Origin: Prostheceraeus crozeri
Taxonomy: Eukaryota > Platyhelminthes > Polycladida > Euryleptidae
Direction: 5' to 3'
NCBI GenBank assembly: GCA_907163375.1
Contig: CAJQUW010011644.1
Location: forward strand, 62,001 to 126,000
Length of the DNA stretch: 64,000 bases
This document shows, piece after piece, positions 1 to 12,658 of the stretch. The position numbers and the translations under genes are program-made. Under the pieces are notes generated by a model. The model was given only the letters and a program-made list of their open reading frames with translations. It ran no database searches and was not told where the DNA came from. Within the stretch, counting starts at the first letter, position 1, and every line of letters starts with the position of its first letter.

Positions 1-2204
1 AAAAACATCATCAAAATACTGATTTGAGAATGAATCTATTTACGCGTCTCCTGAATGTGGTAGTATGAGTTTAATTCTTTTGGGTGGTGATATGTTTGTG
101 TCAGGATGTCTATGTGGAAGAGATTTGTTATGTCCTATCCAACACCTCTTATACTCCCACGCTGAAAGTGCTCGCTTCCTAAATGTATGAGTTTTTGCCT
201 CATGTGTCTTTGATTTTCAGATGGCCATGTTGACAAACGTTATGTTCTTATTTATGTATGAGGATTAGATATGTATTAGAATTAGATATTTATGTGTTTA
301 TGTATTAGGCCATCTAATAGACCCTATGTTTTATATTTACAACAATCGATTTAGATATGACTTTTGCGCGCTTAATAGTGTCACTGGAGTCATTTGGTTT
401 CATAGAATACATTTTAGGACGAAGAAGAATCATTTCCTTAATTTCCTTTCCTGCCATTTCATCTTTAAAGCATTCTGATTTTGCTTTATTTTTGGTAGAG
501 CATACTGGGTGATCTGTAGGATAATTTGACGTATCAAAATATTTTTCTAAAGATTTTCCTACTTCATTGAAATTTAACTCTTTCTGAGCAGCGATACCTA
601 AAAAGAAACTGTCGGTATCACCACACAGCAAACGCACGTCTTTAACTAGAGGGCATGGTTTTAATATTCCATAGAAGAGTTGATACATTTCAAGCTTGGA
701 ATAATATAATACAGCTTGTCCAATGTAGATGGGATTGCACAACTCTATTTCTGATTTTATCATTTTAACACCAACCAACTCATCATCTATAATATCTCTA
801 TCAATAAAGAGAGGTGATGTCGCTAGCTTTTGAAATTTATCATTATGATTCACAAGTTTATAGTTTATACGCTTTCTAACGTCCTCAATCGTCTTACCAA
901 AAAGACTACTATTCTTATATTTATAGAAATCCTTTTCAAAATTATTTTGGGCTGGTGCACGTTTCTGGCTGTTACTATCAATATAAGGTTTCAGAAGGGC
1001 TTTCTGTCTAAATTTGATAATACGATGAACTGTTTCTAAAATCATGCCCACTTCTAAATAAAATTTTAGGATTGAGAAGTGGACTAAATAATTTTCTTCA
1101 TCAAATTGAGTAAGCAAACGTTTACAGCAAGGTTTATACTTGGGCTGTCCACTCCCTTCTAAATCTTTATGAAATTGTTTCATAAAGTCCGAAAACATAT
1201 CTTCAGTCACTTCACTTGATTCGGGTGCAAGTGGAAAATCCACAGTTTTATTTTTAATACTATTTGGATAGACAAGATCTATCTCAAAATAATATCCTTA
1301 ATCACCATCATCTGGAATAGCTAGTATGTTTGAAGGGTTGGAGAAATGCTGAATTTCGCTATCATCCAACCAGCTAAATTCCCAGCTAAAAACCAATTAA
1401 CAACCAGCTAAAAATGAGGTAGTGGTTTGGACAGTGGACTACCATATAAATTATTCTGGTCATAGTACTTTAGATGAATCTGATCATCTACTATTTTTGA
1501 TTTTATTTGATGCCTATTTACAAATGTGAGACCACCGCGAATTCCTCGTTCAAATAAATTATACATCTCTGGATCTTGTAAAGGATAGATGGTCTCTCCA
1601 GTCATTTGAAAAGCAGACTGGAATGACATGGCTGGAAGACTGACAAAGTGGACAGGATCTAATTTATCTTCTTCTAATGCCACTCGTCGAAACTCCTGAA
1701 ATGCATCAGCCAGCAAAAAAAACATCTATAATTTTAGATAGGCGATCATATAATCGCTAAAAGTTTGACAGTCAAATTTTGTCCATGCAACTTGAGCATG
1801 ATTGTAATCTTCTACCTTACATTCTACGCCAGTCAAATCATTGTTAAATTTATCTATTGATGGAAGAGAAGTCTTACTAAGTTTAGAAATGTTATTAAAG
1901 TATGCATATAGAAACACTCCTTTGCGTGTGATGACTTCATCTGTCAAGTAAGGATATTGTTTCTTCAAATTGTGAGTTAGTGGAAGAGACTTAAGATTTT
2001 GAACGAGAGATGCTAGTGATGAAGCCATGAATTGATGAGAATCTAAAAATTTTATATCAAAATAGACTGTCCTATTTTCTTTATATTTGTCAACTGGTAC
2101 TTTTGCTGTCATGGCCATGAACTTTTCTCTCGTTTGAGCTATCACACTTAACTTCCACTCCTTCATTTTTCCTAACTCACCTTTTATTATCATAAGACTG
2201 TCAT

Positions 2205-2617
2205 TATTCCAATGTAGTGATATCTGTGATAGTTGACTGTTCATTCCGATTTCCATGATGTTGTAAATAGTCCCATGTCCAAGTTTAATAATGTTGATAT
2301 TTCTTTCATGCCCTGGATTTATGCTTGTGCGTTTTAGTTCTATGGTATCATTCGATGACTGTGTTATCTTTGACATTTTTGAATTCTTAGTTTAGTTGGT
2401 TCGAATCATACATAACTAATTTTGTTGTTGAACTATACATGTATTCTCCGTGTTTGTCACAAAGTTTCAAGAAACGGGTTTCCTGCAATTTAAAGTGGAT
2501 GTACAAGATCACTACTTTTTGTGAAATAAACATTCGGCGAATCTGCTGTTTTCTCAAAGGACAGATCCTAAAAAAACATTAGCAGGTGAAAACTGCCCAC
2601 AAATTTACTCAGCTTTA
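2205..2617 (+). repeat. 5' LTR of the BEL/Pao element
   Basis: 413-base direct repeat matching 8655-9065 almost throughout. The limits are set by the target duplication GTCAT and by where the two copies stop matching (TATTCCAA at the start, CTCAGCTTTA at the end). The termini are not the usual TG...CA, which is unusual for LTRs; the duplication still supports these limits. Confidence 0.88.
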
Positions 2618-2779
2618 TCTTTCTTGAAACTTTTTTGCAATAGCCTACTCGCAATATCATCGTGAATTTAACGAGAATACAATATTGTGTGAAGCGCATA
2701 CAATACTTATTGCAACGTTGGCCTACGTAGTTTTATACTATACAATTTGTTATACAATTTCTGTTGAATTGAATGCAGT

Positions 2780-4520
2780 ATGGCTAGTTCAAGTGTGGTA
2801 GATACAGCCGCAACTAGCTCCATTGAGAAATTCATTTCTGTTGTAAGAAGCAAGGTCACATCTATGACGAAATCTGAGTTACAAGAAGAACTGAAGAAGA
2901 AAGGAGTTAAATATAACCGAGATAATACGTTACTAATTAAAAGTCTTCTGGAAGTGGGTCAGAAAAATTTTTAGAGACTGAAGATGTAGAAAGTGGTGAT
3001 ACTGAAACTTCATTACCATCTGATAATGTAAACAGTAGTCAAATACTATTCATGTTCATGCAACAGCAAGAAAGACAGGCAGAAGAACGCCGTGAAGAAA
3101 GAAGACTGTATGAAGAAGCTCTCCGAGAAGAACAGTTACGATTTAACAAGCTTTTGTTAGAAATGAAAGCGTCATCAGAAGAAACGCAAAGGCTGCTTTT
3201 GACTTTAGAAAGACAAGCTCAGTGTAGTCAGGACATTCGTGCGTCTAGTCAAAATTCAGATGAGTTTATCCAATCAAGATTTGACAAGTTGCGGAATGAA
3301 TTGCATGATCTGCTTGCTAAACTTGACTCAGAAATGTCCAGAAAGGAATCATATCATTTAGTCGAAACTTCACTAGAAAGATGTGATGCTACTTTGAATT
3401 CGTTACGTAAATTTGTTAATGAAAACTTTGTAAAAGATCAGCAATTGAAAGACGAAATGAATGAGTCTCTCAAGGTCATAACAGATCATTATTATTCTGA
3501 ATCTCCTGGTGCTAAAGAGTATGTTCAGCATTTGAAAAAGAAGGAAGATGCTGAGAAGAATGCAGGACCATTACGACCGAATGTTGATTTACCTCTCTTT
3601 TATGGTGATATATTATCTTTTCCGACATTCTGGGATTCTTTTGAGCCACTCGTTCATAATAATTTGAATGTGTCAAGGTTCTACAAACTGAAGTACCTCA
3701 AAGATGCAACGAGAGGAAGTGCCCACGGAATCTTAGACAGTTATGAACTTGTCGCTGACAACTATGAAGCAGCTGTGAATCATATACAACATCGTTGGGG
3801 AAAACCCGAAGCAACTATAAGACGACTGATAAGTTCTTTATTGGAAGGAAACAAGGCTACAGACGACTTCAAAGGTTTACAAAAGCTACTGGACAAAGCC
3901 AGAGCAAAGCGTTCTCAAGTAGAAAAGCAGAATGTAAGTATTGATAGGATTTACTACAAAAATTAGGAAGACAGTTGCCTATTCATCTCGAAGAAGAATG
4001 GATCGAAGAAGTTGTGAGCCCTGCGATTGAAAGAAATCAATCCCCAACTACCGAAAGACTTTTCAAGTTTCTCGAATCAAAGCTGAATGCAAAAGAAGTT
4101 TTGTATTTTTCTCGTAGAGGAACTGAAGAATTTTATAGCAATGAAAAACGCAGCGTTCATGCTCACTCGTGGAACAAACATAATTCTGTTGACATAGGGA
4201 AAAAAGGTGATACTAATATTCCACGAACAAAAGAAACTTCATCCGCTCACGCACTTGTAACGAATCAGAAAAAGGTTACCACTTTGAATTTAACGTGCCC
4301 TTTTTGTAAAAAGGACCATCCATTACCTGAGTGCTCGGACTTCCAAGCATTGGATGAAAAGGATCGTTTATATAACTTTCATTTGAAAATGAGCCATATA
4401 TGTAGTAAATGTCTGATGCCAAAAGATCAGAATGGCCATCCCAAATCTTCATACAAATGCAAAAGCAAGTGTGGCACCTGCCAAGGATTTCATCACTCAT
4501 TGCTACATCTAACAAATAAC
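2780..4520 (+). pseudogene. BEL/Pao gag region with SAP-like N-terminus
   Basis: Gag part of the BEL element, which would form the particle and bind nucleic acid. It opens with a SAP-like helix pair (KSELQEELKKKGV..., about 2865-2960). A charged coiled coil rich in E, R and Q follows (about 3060-3350), then a DUF1759-type Gag core (LPLFYGDILSFPTFWDSFE to GKPEATIRRLI, about 3585-3840). The end has Cys/His knuckles of the CPFC...CSKC...CKSKCGTC...HH type (about 4297-4510). A SAP domain, usually a DNA-binding module of chromatin proteins, is not what I expect in a BEL Gag; the same arrangement is seen again at 62.4 kb. Fossil, broken. Confidence 0.82.
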
Positions 4521-4599
4521 AAGAGTGATCAAAAACCAAAAGATAACGTACGAACTATGATTACAAAAGTGCAAGCTAATCATAATGAAGTCACTAATC

Positions 4600-7500
4600 A
4601 GTGTAAGATGGGTTCTGTTGATGCAATACTGCCAACGGCCAGAGCCAGAATTTTTAACGGAGACAAAAGTAAAGAAGTCAGAATCGGATTTGATTCTTTA
4701 AGTCATATGACTTTTTTCACTTCCTCTTTAGTGAAAGAAATGGGACTCGAAACAGCAGATACTAACTCGTTCGTTGTTCAAGGCTTCGGAGGACACGAGC
4801 ATAATGAAGTAAATGCTAAATCAGTCAAAGCTGTTATTGGACTACTGAATCTCAATTCTACAGAACGAATTTTGATTGAAGGACATGTTAAAGAGGGTGA
4901 AATCTGTTCTTCGTTAGACGCTCTCGATATTGATCTCAATCAGTGTACTCATCTTGCTAATTTAATTCTTGCTGACAAATTTCCTCAACCTGAGGTTCCC
5001 ATCGACATTCTTATTGGTGGACGATATTATCATCAATTGATGAGTGGGGAACTCATTCTTCCTGAGAAACACGAACGCGATATAAAGCCTATTGCTGTGA
5101 AATCTCCCTTTGGCTACATTATCGCCGGTCCATGCCACAAGGAATTACTGAAGCAGAACAAAAGCAAAAATCTACCTTGTTGCAGAAAACCTTAGATTCT
5201 TCCCTTGATATACAGAAACTTGATAAGAAGATTGAGCGATTTTGGGATCAAGACGCAATTGGTCTGATTGACAAAAGAGTCGTTCTTACTAAAGACGAAA
5301 GAGAGGCTAAAGAGATATTCGAGAAAACCACGGTATTCGATGGTGAAAGATATGTCGTTGAATTGCCATTTTCACAGGATAGACCAGCTTTCAAAAGCAA
5401 TTATACTGAAGCGATGAAACGATTAATTTGCACTGAAAAGCAGCTTGAGAGGAATGAAAATCGAAAAGAAAAATATGAGAACGCAATCATGGATTACGTC
5501 AAGTTAGGGTTTTTCCTGAGAGCTGAGTAAAGCAGAAGCTAAAGAAGTACTGAAACAAGAACACTTTATTATCCCGCATCATGCAGTATTCAAGGACAAT
5601 AGTGTGTCCACAAAAGTAAGAATTGTTTTTAGCGCAAAAAGTATAGGCGGTGTTTCTTTAAATGAAATTCTCCTACAAGGACCTAATTTGCTTCCCAATA
5701 TTGCATCTGTTCTTCTACGATTTCGTATGCATCCGATTGTATTGACGGCGGACATACAGAAAATGTTTCCTCAAACAAAGGTTCACCAGAAACATCACCG
5801 TTATCAAGTCTATTTGTTGAGACACTGTGATAAAACAATTGAGCCAAAATCATTTGTCATGGAGCGCGTATTGTTTGGGATAACATCGAGTCCGTTTCCG
5901 TGTATTTCAAGTATACATAAACATGCTGATAACAATTTACTCAAGTATGGAGAAGTTTTGCGAGACTCAGTGAAGCGTGATATTTACATGGACGATGTTC
6001 TGCTAGGCGGTGACACTGAAGATGAAGTTATCGAGAAATACAAGGTGCTAATTGATTTTTTTTCGAGTGGTGGGTGGAACCTTACTAAATTTGCTTCGAA
6101 TTCTCAAACTGTCATGAACAATATTCCAACTGAAAAGCGACTTCCCAATCTCGTTGTTGACTTGGATGGAAATAACTGTGGACTTGCTTGGTCACTTGGT
6201 CTTAAGTGGGATACATTCAAAGATGCTTTGTTCTGTAATGTAAAATCGCATCTCATGAAGCAGGATTCCATAGTGACAAAAAGATCAATACTCAGTAAAT
6301 TGAGCTCTATTTATGATGTATTTGGATATTTTGCAGCGTTCGTAATGAGGAAAAATATTAATCCAAGAGCTATGGAGGGAAGAAATTGATTGGGAAGTTC
6401 CTATCACAGGAGATATTGAGCAGAAGTATCGACAATGGACTGATGAAATTTCTATCTTAAACACAATTGATATTCCTCGTTCTCCATTTCGCAATATTCG
6501 AAGAAAGGAAATTAAATCAATTCAGTTACACGGATTTGCCGATGCGTCTCTGGTGGCATATGGAGCCGTTCTTTATCTTCGGGCAGAAAGTGTGAATGGC
6601 CAAGTCAAAGTTACTTACCTCATGGCTAAGACTCGTGTTGCATCCTTGAAGAAGCCTTCAATAGCTCTCTTGGAACTATTAGCAGCACGTAGTCTTGCAA
6701 AGTTAAAAGACTTCATCGTACGTCCAATTGAAGAGCGTATTTATTTTGATGAGATTCAATACTGGATTGATTCTGAAATCTCTCTAGCCTGGATTGCAAA
6801 ACCCAGTTCGAAATGGAAAGGCTTTGTTCGAAACAGAGTATAAGACAATCATGATATCACGTCGATATCTGACTGGAAACACTGCCCAGGAAAAGATTAT
6901 CCCGCAGATTTTCATAATCGCGGAATGAGATTGCAAGACATAAAATCAAGTTATTCATATTGGAAAGGTCCAGGATGGTTGACTTAAGATAAAAGTATGT
7001 GGCCCCAAAAATCACAGCAAGCAAAAATTTCTGAGAACTCCTTGAATGAAATTGGAACAGATGTTTGTTCTTCAAAAACACTTCTCATTACAACACATGA
7101 TTGTGAAGAGTATCCCGAGGTGATAAACAAATTCAGTGATTGCAATAAAATTCTCAGAGTCACTGCCAGAATCCTACAATGGAGGAAAATCACCAATGAC
7201 AATAATGAAAGCAATCATAAATATCTCAGTATGGAAGACATGACTGAAGCCGAATACTGCTTACTTCGACGTGTACAGCAAATTTGTTTTCCTATTGAAT
7301 ATTCTGCATTGCAGAATGGAAACTCCGTATCGAAAGATTCTTCCATTATATGTTACGATCCAAGGTGGGGCCATGAGCGAAGACTTATAATTGGTGGAGA
7401 CCGATTAGCTTTGTCTTCATTACCACTTGAAACAAAATCACCTATAATACTTCCTAGTAAGGATCCATTGGTTCATAAACTTATTCTCCATGTACACTCA

Positions 7501-8667
7501 AAGAATTGTCACTGCTCTCAAGACACTACATTGACTATTCTACGCCAAAAATATCATATAGTACATTTTTGAGATGAAGTGAGAAGAGCCTTGAAAAAGT
7601 GCTTAATTTGCAAGCATGCAAATACCAAACCTCTGGGACATAAAATGGGTATACTGCCGAAGGAAAGAGTGAATGTCTGACCTGCATTCTCTGAAATTGG
7701 TCTAAATTTTACTGGAGTGGTACATCTTAAATTTTACAACAAGCGCACAACGAGAAAGGCGTATATTTGTATATTCACATGTAGTCACAGCAGGATGGTT
7801 CATTTCGAATTAACTTATGATTTAACAACTGAAGAGTTCCTAGCTGCACTTCGCCGAATGATAAATCGCCGCGGCTGGTGTCACACGATCTTCAGTGATA
7901 ACCAAGAAACGTTCAAGAAGGCAGACAGAATGATGCAATATTCTCTATCGAAAAAAATCGAAAATCACTTGCAAGAAGAAAATGTGAACAAATTTCTTGT
8001 TGACAATGGCATAAAATGGAAATTTATCGTCGAACGGAGGAGCGTTTTATGATCGGATGAATCGTTCGTTGAAAAAACCTCTCCGAAAAATATTAGGTAA
8101 TGCATGCCTAAATTACACAGAGATGTACTCATTATTGACTGATATCGAAGCGTCTCTTAATCAACGTCCTCTAACATAATGTACGTTGGAAGTGATCCCA
8201 CAAACTCGAATCCTATAACCCCGGCTCACCTTGCGTTTGGTCGTCCTTTACAGACTCGTCCCGTAATTGAAGAAAGTCGAAGGAACAATATATGTATTGG
8301 GAAACGGTAAAAACATCTTGAATTGGTACTCACACATTTTTGGCAAAGATGGTCTAGAGAATATCTGCCATTTTTGTCTGAAAGAAAATGCTGGGCTTCC
8401 GAAAAAGCAGTGCCGAAAGTTGGTGACGTTTGTCTTATATATGAAACCAATACAACCAGACCAACTTGGCCTTTGGGTCGAATCACCAAAGCAATCAAAG
8501 GGAAAGAGGGTCTAGTGCGAAATGTTCGACTAAGGACTTCGAATGGTGAGGTTACTAGACCTATTCAAAGATTACACTTGATAGAAGAAGATACATGCAA
8601 CGAACTGTTATTGCCTAATTTGGGTGATCTCGCATCGGCCCAAGGGGGGCAGGATATTCCAACGTAG
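4600..8667 (+). pseudogene. BEL/Pao pol region: protease, RT, RNase H, integrase
   Basis: Pol part of the BEL element. An aspartic-protease-like stretch (about 4620-5130) comes first, then reverse transcriptase with TADIQKMF (near 5750) and the catalytic YMDDVLLGG (near 5990). RNase H follows, with LHGFADAS (near 6530) and YWIDSE (near 6760). The integrase has its zinc-binding HHCC part near 7490-7620 and its core near 7680-8200. A C-terminal DUF5641-like module with VGDVCLIYE and PIQRLHLIE (about 8410-8600) closes it. This order and the Pao-type RT place it in BEL/Pao rather than Gypsy or Copia. It is a fossil, broken in several places. Confidence 0.88.
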
Positions 8668-9065
8668 TGATATCTGTGATAGTTGACTGTTCATTCCGAT
8701 TTCCATGATGTTGTAAATAGTCCCATGTCCATAGTTTAATAATGTTGATACTTCTTTCATGCCCTGGATTTATGCTTGTGCGTTTTAGTTCTATGGTATC
8801 ATTCAATGACTGTGTTATATTTGACATTTTTGAATTCTTAGTTTAGTTGGTTCGAATCATACATAACTAATTTTGTTGTTGAACTATACATGTATTCTCC
8901 GTGTTTGTCACAAAGTTTCAAGAAACGGGTTTCCTGCAATTCAAAGTGGATGTACAAGATCACTACTTTTTGTGAAATAAACATTTGGCGAATCTGCTGT
9001 TTTCTCAAAGGACTGATCGTAAAAAAGCATTAGGTGAAAGCTGCCCACAAATTTACTCAGCTTTA
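8655..9065 (+). repeat. 3' LTR of the BEL/Pao element
   Basis: 411-base copy of the 5' LTR, about 97.5% identical by eye. It is preceded by a G-rich purine tract (AAGGGGGGCAGGA, about 8643-8654, one C) expected to prime plus-strand synthesis, and followed by the target duplication GTCAT at 9066-9070. Confidence 0.88.
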
Positions 9066-11159
9066 GTCATAACCTTTGAAGTCATGAAAAATAATGGGTA
9101 GAGTATGACGTTTCAGTCTCAGTGAAAAATTACATCTTGTACATAACGCGTTTCTAAATTTACCAGTGATGTGATCAATGTCGCGCACTTTCTTGATGTT
9201 ATCTTCATCAAACGTTTTATTACGTCTTGCACAGGCTTCAGAACTTTCAAATTTTACTTGATCATTTGCTGACATATTCAATGATCTGCGTTGGAGTTCA
9301 GAATCATATTTTTAGTGAAACTTGGCAGCGCTTTCGAGGAATTGTAAGAATTTATGTATACAATCCTCACCTTGGCGGACGTGCATTTTATTATTTTTAT
9401 TTTTGAAGTAATCATGCCATACCTCATAACATGATATGGCTGCCGCTTTATGACTGTTATCATCAATATAGCATTCGATGTCAGCATAGATGACACGAAG
9501 AGGACTTAATTCATCACCATTCTCTCTGTATGAAAACTCTTTATCTTTGGGCATGCGTTCTATTTGCAGTTTACCTCGCATACACCATTCATAATGTGTT
9601 TGAAATTTATCTTTTAATCAGAAGGGGCGCACGCAACGGTCACACATGAAATACTCTCCTCTTCTAGATGTTAAGTGGGAATATAGTTAAGTCACTTTAC
9701 GAATACCGCAGTAATGCCAATTTTCACTATTATTTTGATATACTAGCAGGAGATCGACTACTCGATCATAAGTTGATGAACGGTTGTTGTAACGCACACC
9801 CTTAAGCCCCTCTTGCTAGATGTGGACAACTATTTTAATTTCATTTAATTTTTCAATTTTCTCTATATCTTTAAATTTCATGTCTTCGCTATTGCAGTCA
9901 TCAAACTTCAATTCATTCTCCCATTGATGATATTTGCTTTTACAGAAACGGTTGTTCTGTACATCATGATAGTGCAGAATGGATAACACCGCATACTTAA
10001 AACCCTGTGATTCACAATCTGCAGAACTGACTGCATTCTTATCTCTTAACGTTTTTGGAAAATTGAAATAGCCTCGTCCACGGTAATTTTCTAATAGAGT
10101 AATTTTAAACTTGGCAGATTCTATGCCATCAAAAATTAGACCACTATCGTGCTCGTTGAATTTATCAATATTTGATTTTAGTCCTTGGATGTGTAAATCT
10201 AGCCAAGCTTCTTTATCAACTACCTCTAGCAGGAGAGGAGGGTGTGTAAAACTCCAACCTCTGTACTATTTGACCAGTATGATAGTCAGCTTTAACATAT
10301 TTTATTTTAAGGTAGATGAGCGCTTTAGTTCTAAACTGCTCTAAATTATGAAAGAGCGCATCTATCAATGTTGAAGTTTGATGGAACCACCCGGAAAATC
10401 AGCAATAGTTTCTGAGGATTCCATATGGTAATTTCTTACTACATTATTGAGCGATACTTCAGTTAGTCGAATAGAGGTGTTGTTGCTATAACTATCATTT
10501 GTGTGTGTGTGTGTGGTGAAGTCTATGTGAAGATAATTCAAAACCTGTTTCAAAAGATTGGAAACAAAAGTCGCAAGTAAAGGAGACATGTTGAATAGAA
10601 TCATCCTCACCTCGGGAGATTGATGATGGTTTGGGTTGACACACACGTTGTCTGATGTGTCGGGTGAGATCGCGCTTCCTGGTAAAGATGTGCCCACAAT
10701 CAGCACATGTTTTGAATGCTTCCCATGACTGTACACTTGAATTGGAACTGTCATCATGTGGAGGAGAAATCATTCTATCATCTCTATTATAGTCATAGTT
10801 TATTTTTACAACCTTCACTCAACAGTTGTAGAATTTCCTCGAGAAGGGAGCGCTTTGATGATGAAGTAGATGCCTCAAATTGAGAAAAATGCTATTAACC
10901 TAACTTTTAAGGGAGATGAGTGATGAAGTCTCTAACTTACCATTTCAACGAAATTAAGCCAAAATCTGATACTTTGATAGTCAGAATGTAGTAGTTGACT
11001 CAAACCAAAATAGGATATGTCAGCAACGTTAAAATATATTTGAGTTGAGAGAAAAGTTCACTTGGTGGTAATGCGTCTCAAATATCGAATGCAATTTAGT
11101 ATATTTCCCCCTTTATATACTCCCATGCTTACCATTCATCGGCTATTCATTTTGATTGG

Positions 11160-11670
11160 TTGCTTGCTTATACTTGAGCACTAAGATATCAAGTCGAGGA
11201 CATTCATTTGAAAGTCATGAGTTCTCTTGCAACAGTCTCTGTTGAATCGCCAGTGTCAGCACCAAGCACACCAACTTGCCCTCATACACCCAAAAAGGCA
11301 AAGTTGGTGAAGCATAAGACACTTGACAATATTCCAAAGTTGGAATTGCCGACGGATGAAAAAGAGGAGAATTGTCGTCGACGGATGAAGAGGACGCGGA
11401 GGTGTGGCTAAATGTGCGGTGGAAATACCTACAATACCATACAAGGGATGTGAAAATGGAAACAGACATTAACCATCTCCATAATATACGGAGATGGTAT
11501 AATCCATCATCCCAACCCCGGAATGAAGTAGAATGGAACTACATCTTTGGTGTGTTGGCTGCAGCGGAGGAGCGCTTGAGGCAGCTTAAGTGTAGCTGTA
11601 CTGACTGAGAGCCTATGGGACAATGTGACTTTCGAAGAGCTTTTAAATTATTTGTAAATTGATAAATAAA
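11160..11670 (+). CDS. Small gene of unknown function beside Polinton A polymerase
   Basis: I do not recognise this protein. The reading region (about 11208-11608) has a Ser/Thr/Pro-rich start (SAPSTPTCPHTPKKAK), an acidic middle, and a tryptophan-rich end (AEVWLNVRWKYLQYHTRD..., NEVEWNYIFGVLAAAEERL). It looks like one small gene with about one break. An ATTGG box (about 11155) and TATA-like runs lie upstream, and AATAAA follows at 11665-11670. The signal there is two-sided (AAATAAA-TG-TTTATTT), so it could end transcripts from both strands. It lies divergent to polymerase A, where Polintons keep variable accessory genes. Whether it belongs to Polinton A or to the neighbouring TIR segment is inferred only. 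Confidence 0.5.
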
Positions 11671-11819
11671 TGTTTATTTGTTTCATCTGCCTCTTTTTAC
11701 TTAATTCTGGGTTAGTCCTTGTCTGAATGAGAATGGTTCTGATTGGCTGTTGAGGAATTCATTGTTGAAAAACGTATAGAAGTTAGCAAATTGAAACACT
11801 TCTCATTCTCATTTATCTC

Positions 11820-12080
11820 ATGATGGAAGCTACATCTCCCGCCTTGGAAATTTCCGACTTCATAATCCTTGACGAGTGGGATGAGGAAGAAGAGAAGGAG
11901 TGCGGAAGCAAGGAGTGTGAGAAGATGAAGGGGAAGATAAAGAGGATTGTATGGACTGACGAGGCGTGGACGCCTAATACAACGCGCATAAGAAGAGTGC
12001 CAGATGCTCCCAAACGTCCAAGGTGCTACAAAGTCTACAATGACTTAAAGGTTCTCCCACTTGACTTTTCATCAGTATAA
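11820..12080 (+). CDS. Small acidic protein with SIM-like motif, unknown function
   Basis: 86-residue open frame with its own signals: ATTGGC about 75 bases upstream (11742-11747), a TATA-like GTATAG (about 11774) and AATAAA at 12097-12102, 17 bases after the stop. The protein has an N-terminal hydrophobic-acidic patch, ISDFIILDEWDEEEEKE, which fits a SUMO-interacting motif (a hydrophobic core followed by acidic residues). The C-terminus is basic and proline-rich (RRVPDAPKRPRCYK). I do not recognise the family. It is the second of two small genes packed tail-to-head beside polymerase A, probably Polinton accessory genes. It is the only one that looks whole. Confidence 0.55.
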   Translation: MMEATSPALEISDFIILDEWDEEEEKECGSKECEKMKGKIKRIVWTDEAWTPNTTRIRRVPDAPKRPRCYKVYNDLKVLPLDFSSV

Positions 12081-12658
12081 AGTATATTTCATGATAAATA
12101 AACCTACATACTACATGTCTTTGTTTTGTAATATATTGATCTAGAAACGGAAATAAATGGAAGAATTTAGATATGGGGTTAGTTGTATATATGGTTGTGA
12201 ATATCATCACATTTATTATCGGTCTACTTTTCTATCAAAAGACCGTACCATTAGAGAAGACAGAAAGTGATTTTGTATACGTGTGGCGTAAGAGTGACCT
12301 CCCGTTTCATCCCTTCATCATTTAACCTCAGTGATAGAGGTAGTTCTTAAAAGAACTCATGCCTCATTCTCAGATAACATATGCAATGGAGAATTTAAAA
12401 AGTAACCTGTGGCAGATAGCTAAGACTCAACCGATTGGCGTTCAAAGTGCTACGTTGAGCGAAGAGACCACAACAACCGTTGGAAAGTCGGATTGAGGTT
12501 AGTCTCAAGCCGTTGCCACACTCATCACTACGATATCATCCGCTGTCTCAAGAGAGATCGCCCACCAAAAGGAAGAATTATACCGAAATTCTCCTTAACA
12601 TGCAGCGTTTAAGTTGACTGATAGCAGATACAACTTTGTGATTCTATTTTTTATTTGA

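Larger units (their letters stand above)
2205..9065 (+). mobile_element. BEL/Pao LTR retrotransposon (fossil), inserted in Polinton A polymerase
   Basis: Complete-length BEL/Pao-type element with two direct repeats (2205-2617 and 8655-9065), gag and pol between them, and a purine-rich tract just before the 3' repeat (about 8644-8654). The 5-bp target duplication GTCAT lies at 2200-2204 and 9066-9070, and falls inside a conserved part of the Polinton polymerase gene. The two LTRs differ by about ten substitutions and two small indels over about 411 bases, roughly 2.5%, so the insertion is fairly recent. The coding part is broken, with about eight to ten breaks. Order of parts: SAP-like domain, coiled coil, DUF1759-type Gag, Cys/His knuckles, protease, reverse transcriptase, RNase H, integrase with a C-terminal DUF5641-like domain. 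Confidence 0.92.
40..10818 (-). pseudogene. Polinton fossil A, protein-primed DNA polymerase B, split by a BEL element
   Basis: Family B DNA polymerase of a Polinton (Maverick/adintovirus group), which would copy the element's own DNA. From the N-terminus: C2H2-like zinc fingers (about 10800-10550), the exonuclease motif DIECYI (near 9480), a HITGKFR block with paired cysteines (near 9160), the LDSHQF exonuclease block (near 2045), palm motif A DQNNLYGS (near 1455), NSSLFGK (near 905) and the catalytic GDTDSF motif (near 615). A tail with KRALS and PPKRIKL can be followed to about position 40. A whole BEL/Pao element lies inside the gene (2205-9065). It is a fossil with roughly ten breaks besides that insertion. 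The palm region is clearly diverged from the second polymerase at 34.6-54.2 kb, so the two Polintons belong to different lineages. The rest of this Polinton would lie left of the window. Confidence 0.9.

Noticed and set aside
1726-2376. 216-residue minus-strand open frame beginning MSKITQSSND
   Set aside because: Its first half reads through the BEL LTR antisense (the same start occurs at the 3' LTR, 8615-8827). Only the second half is real polymerase sequence.
10499-10515. GT dinucleotide run as a possible regulatory element
   Set aside because: Short microsatellite within the polymerase A zinc-finger coding region; nothing else supports a role.
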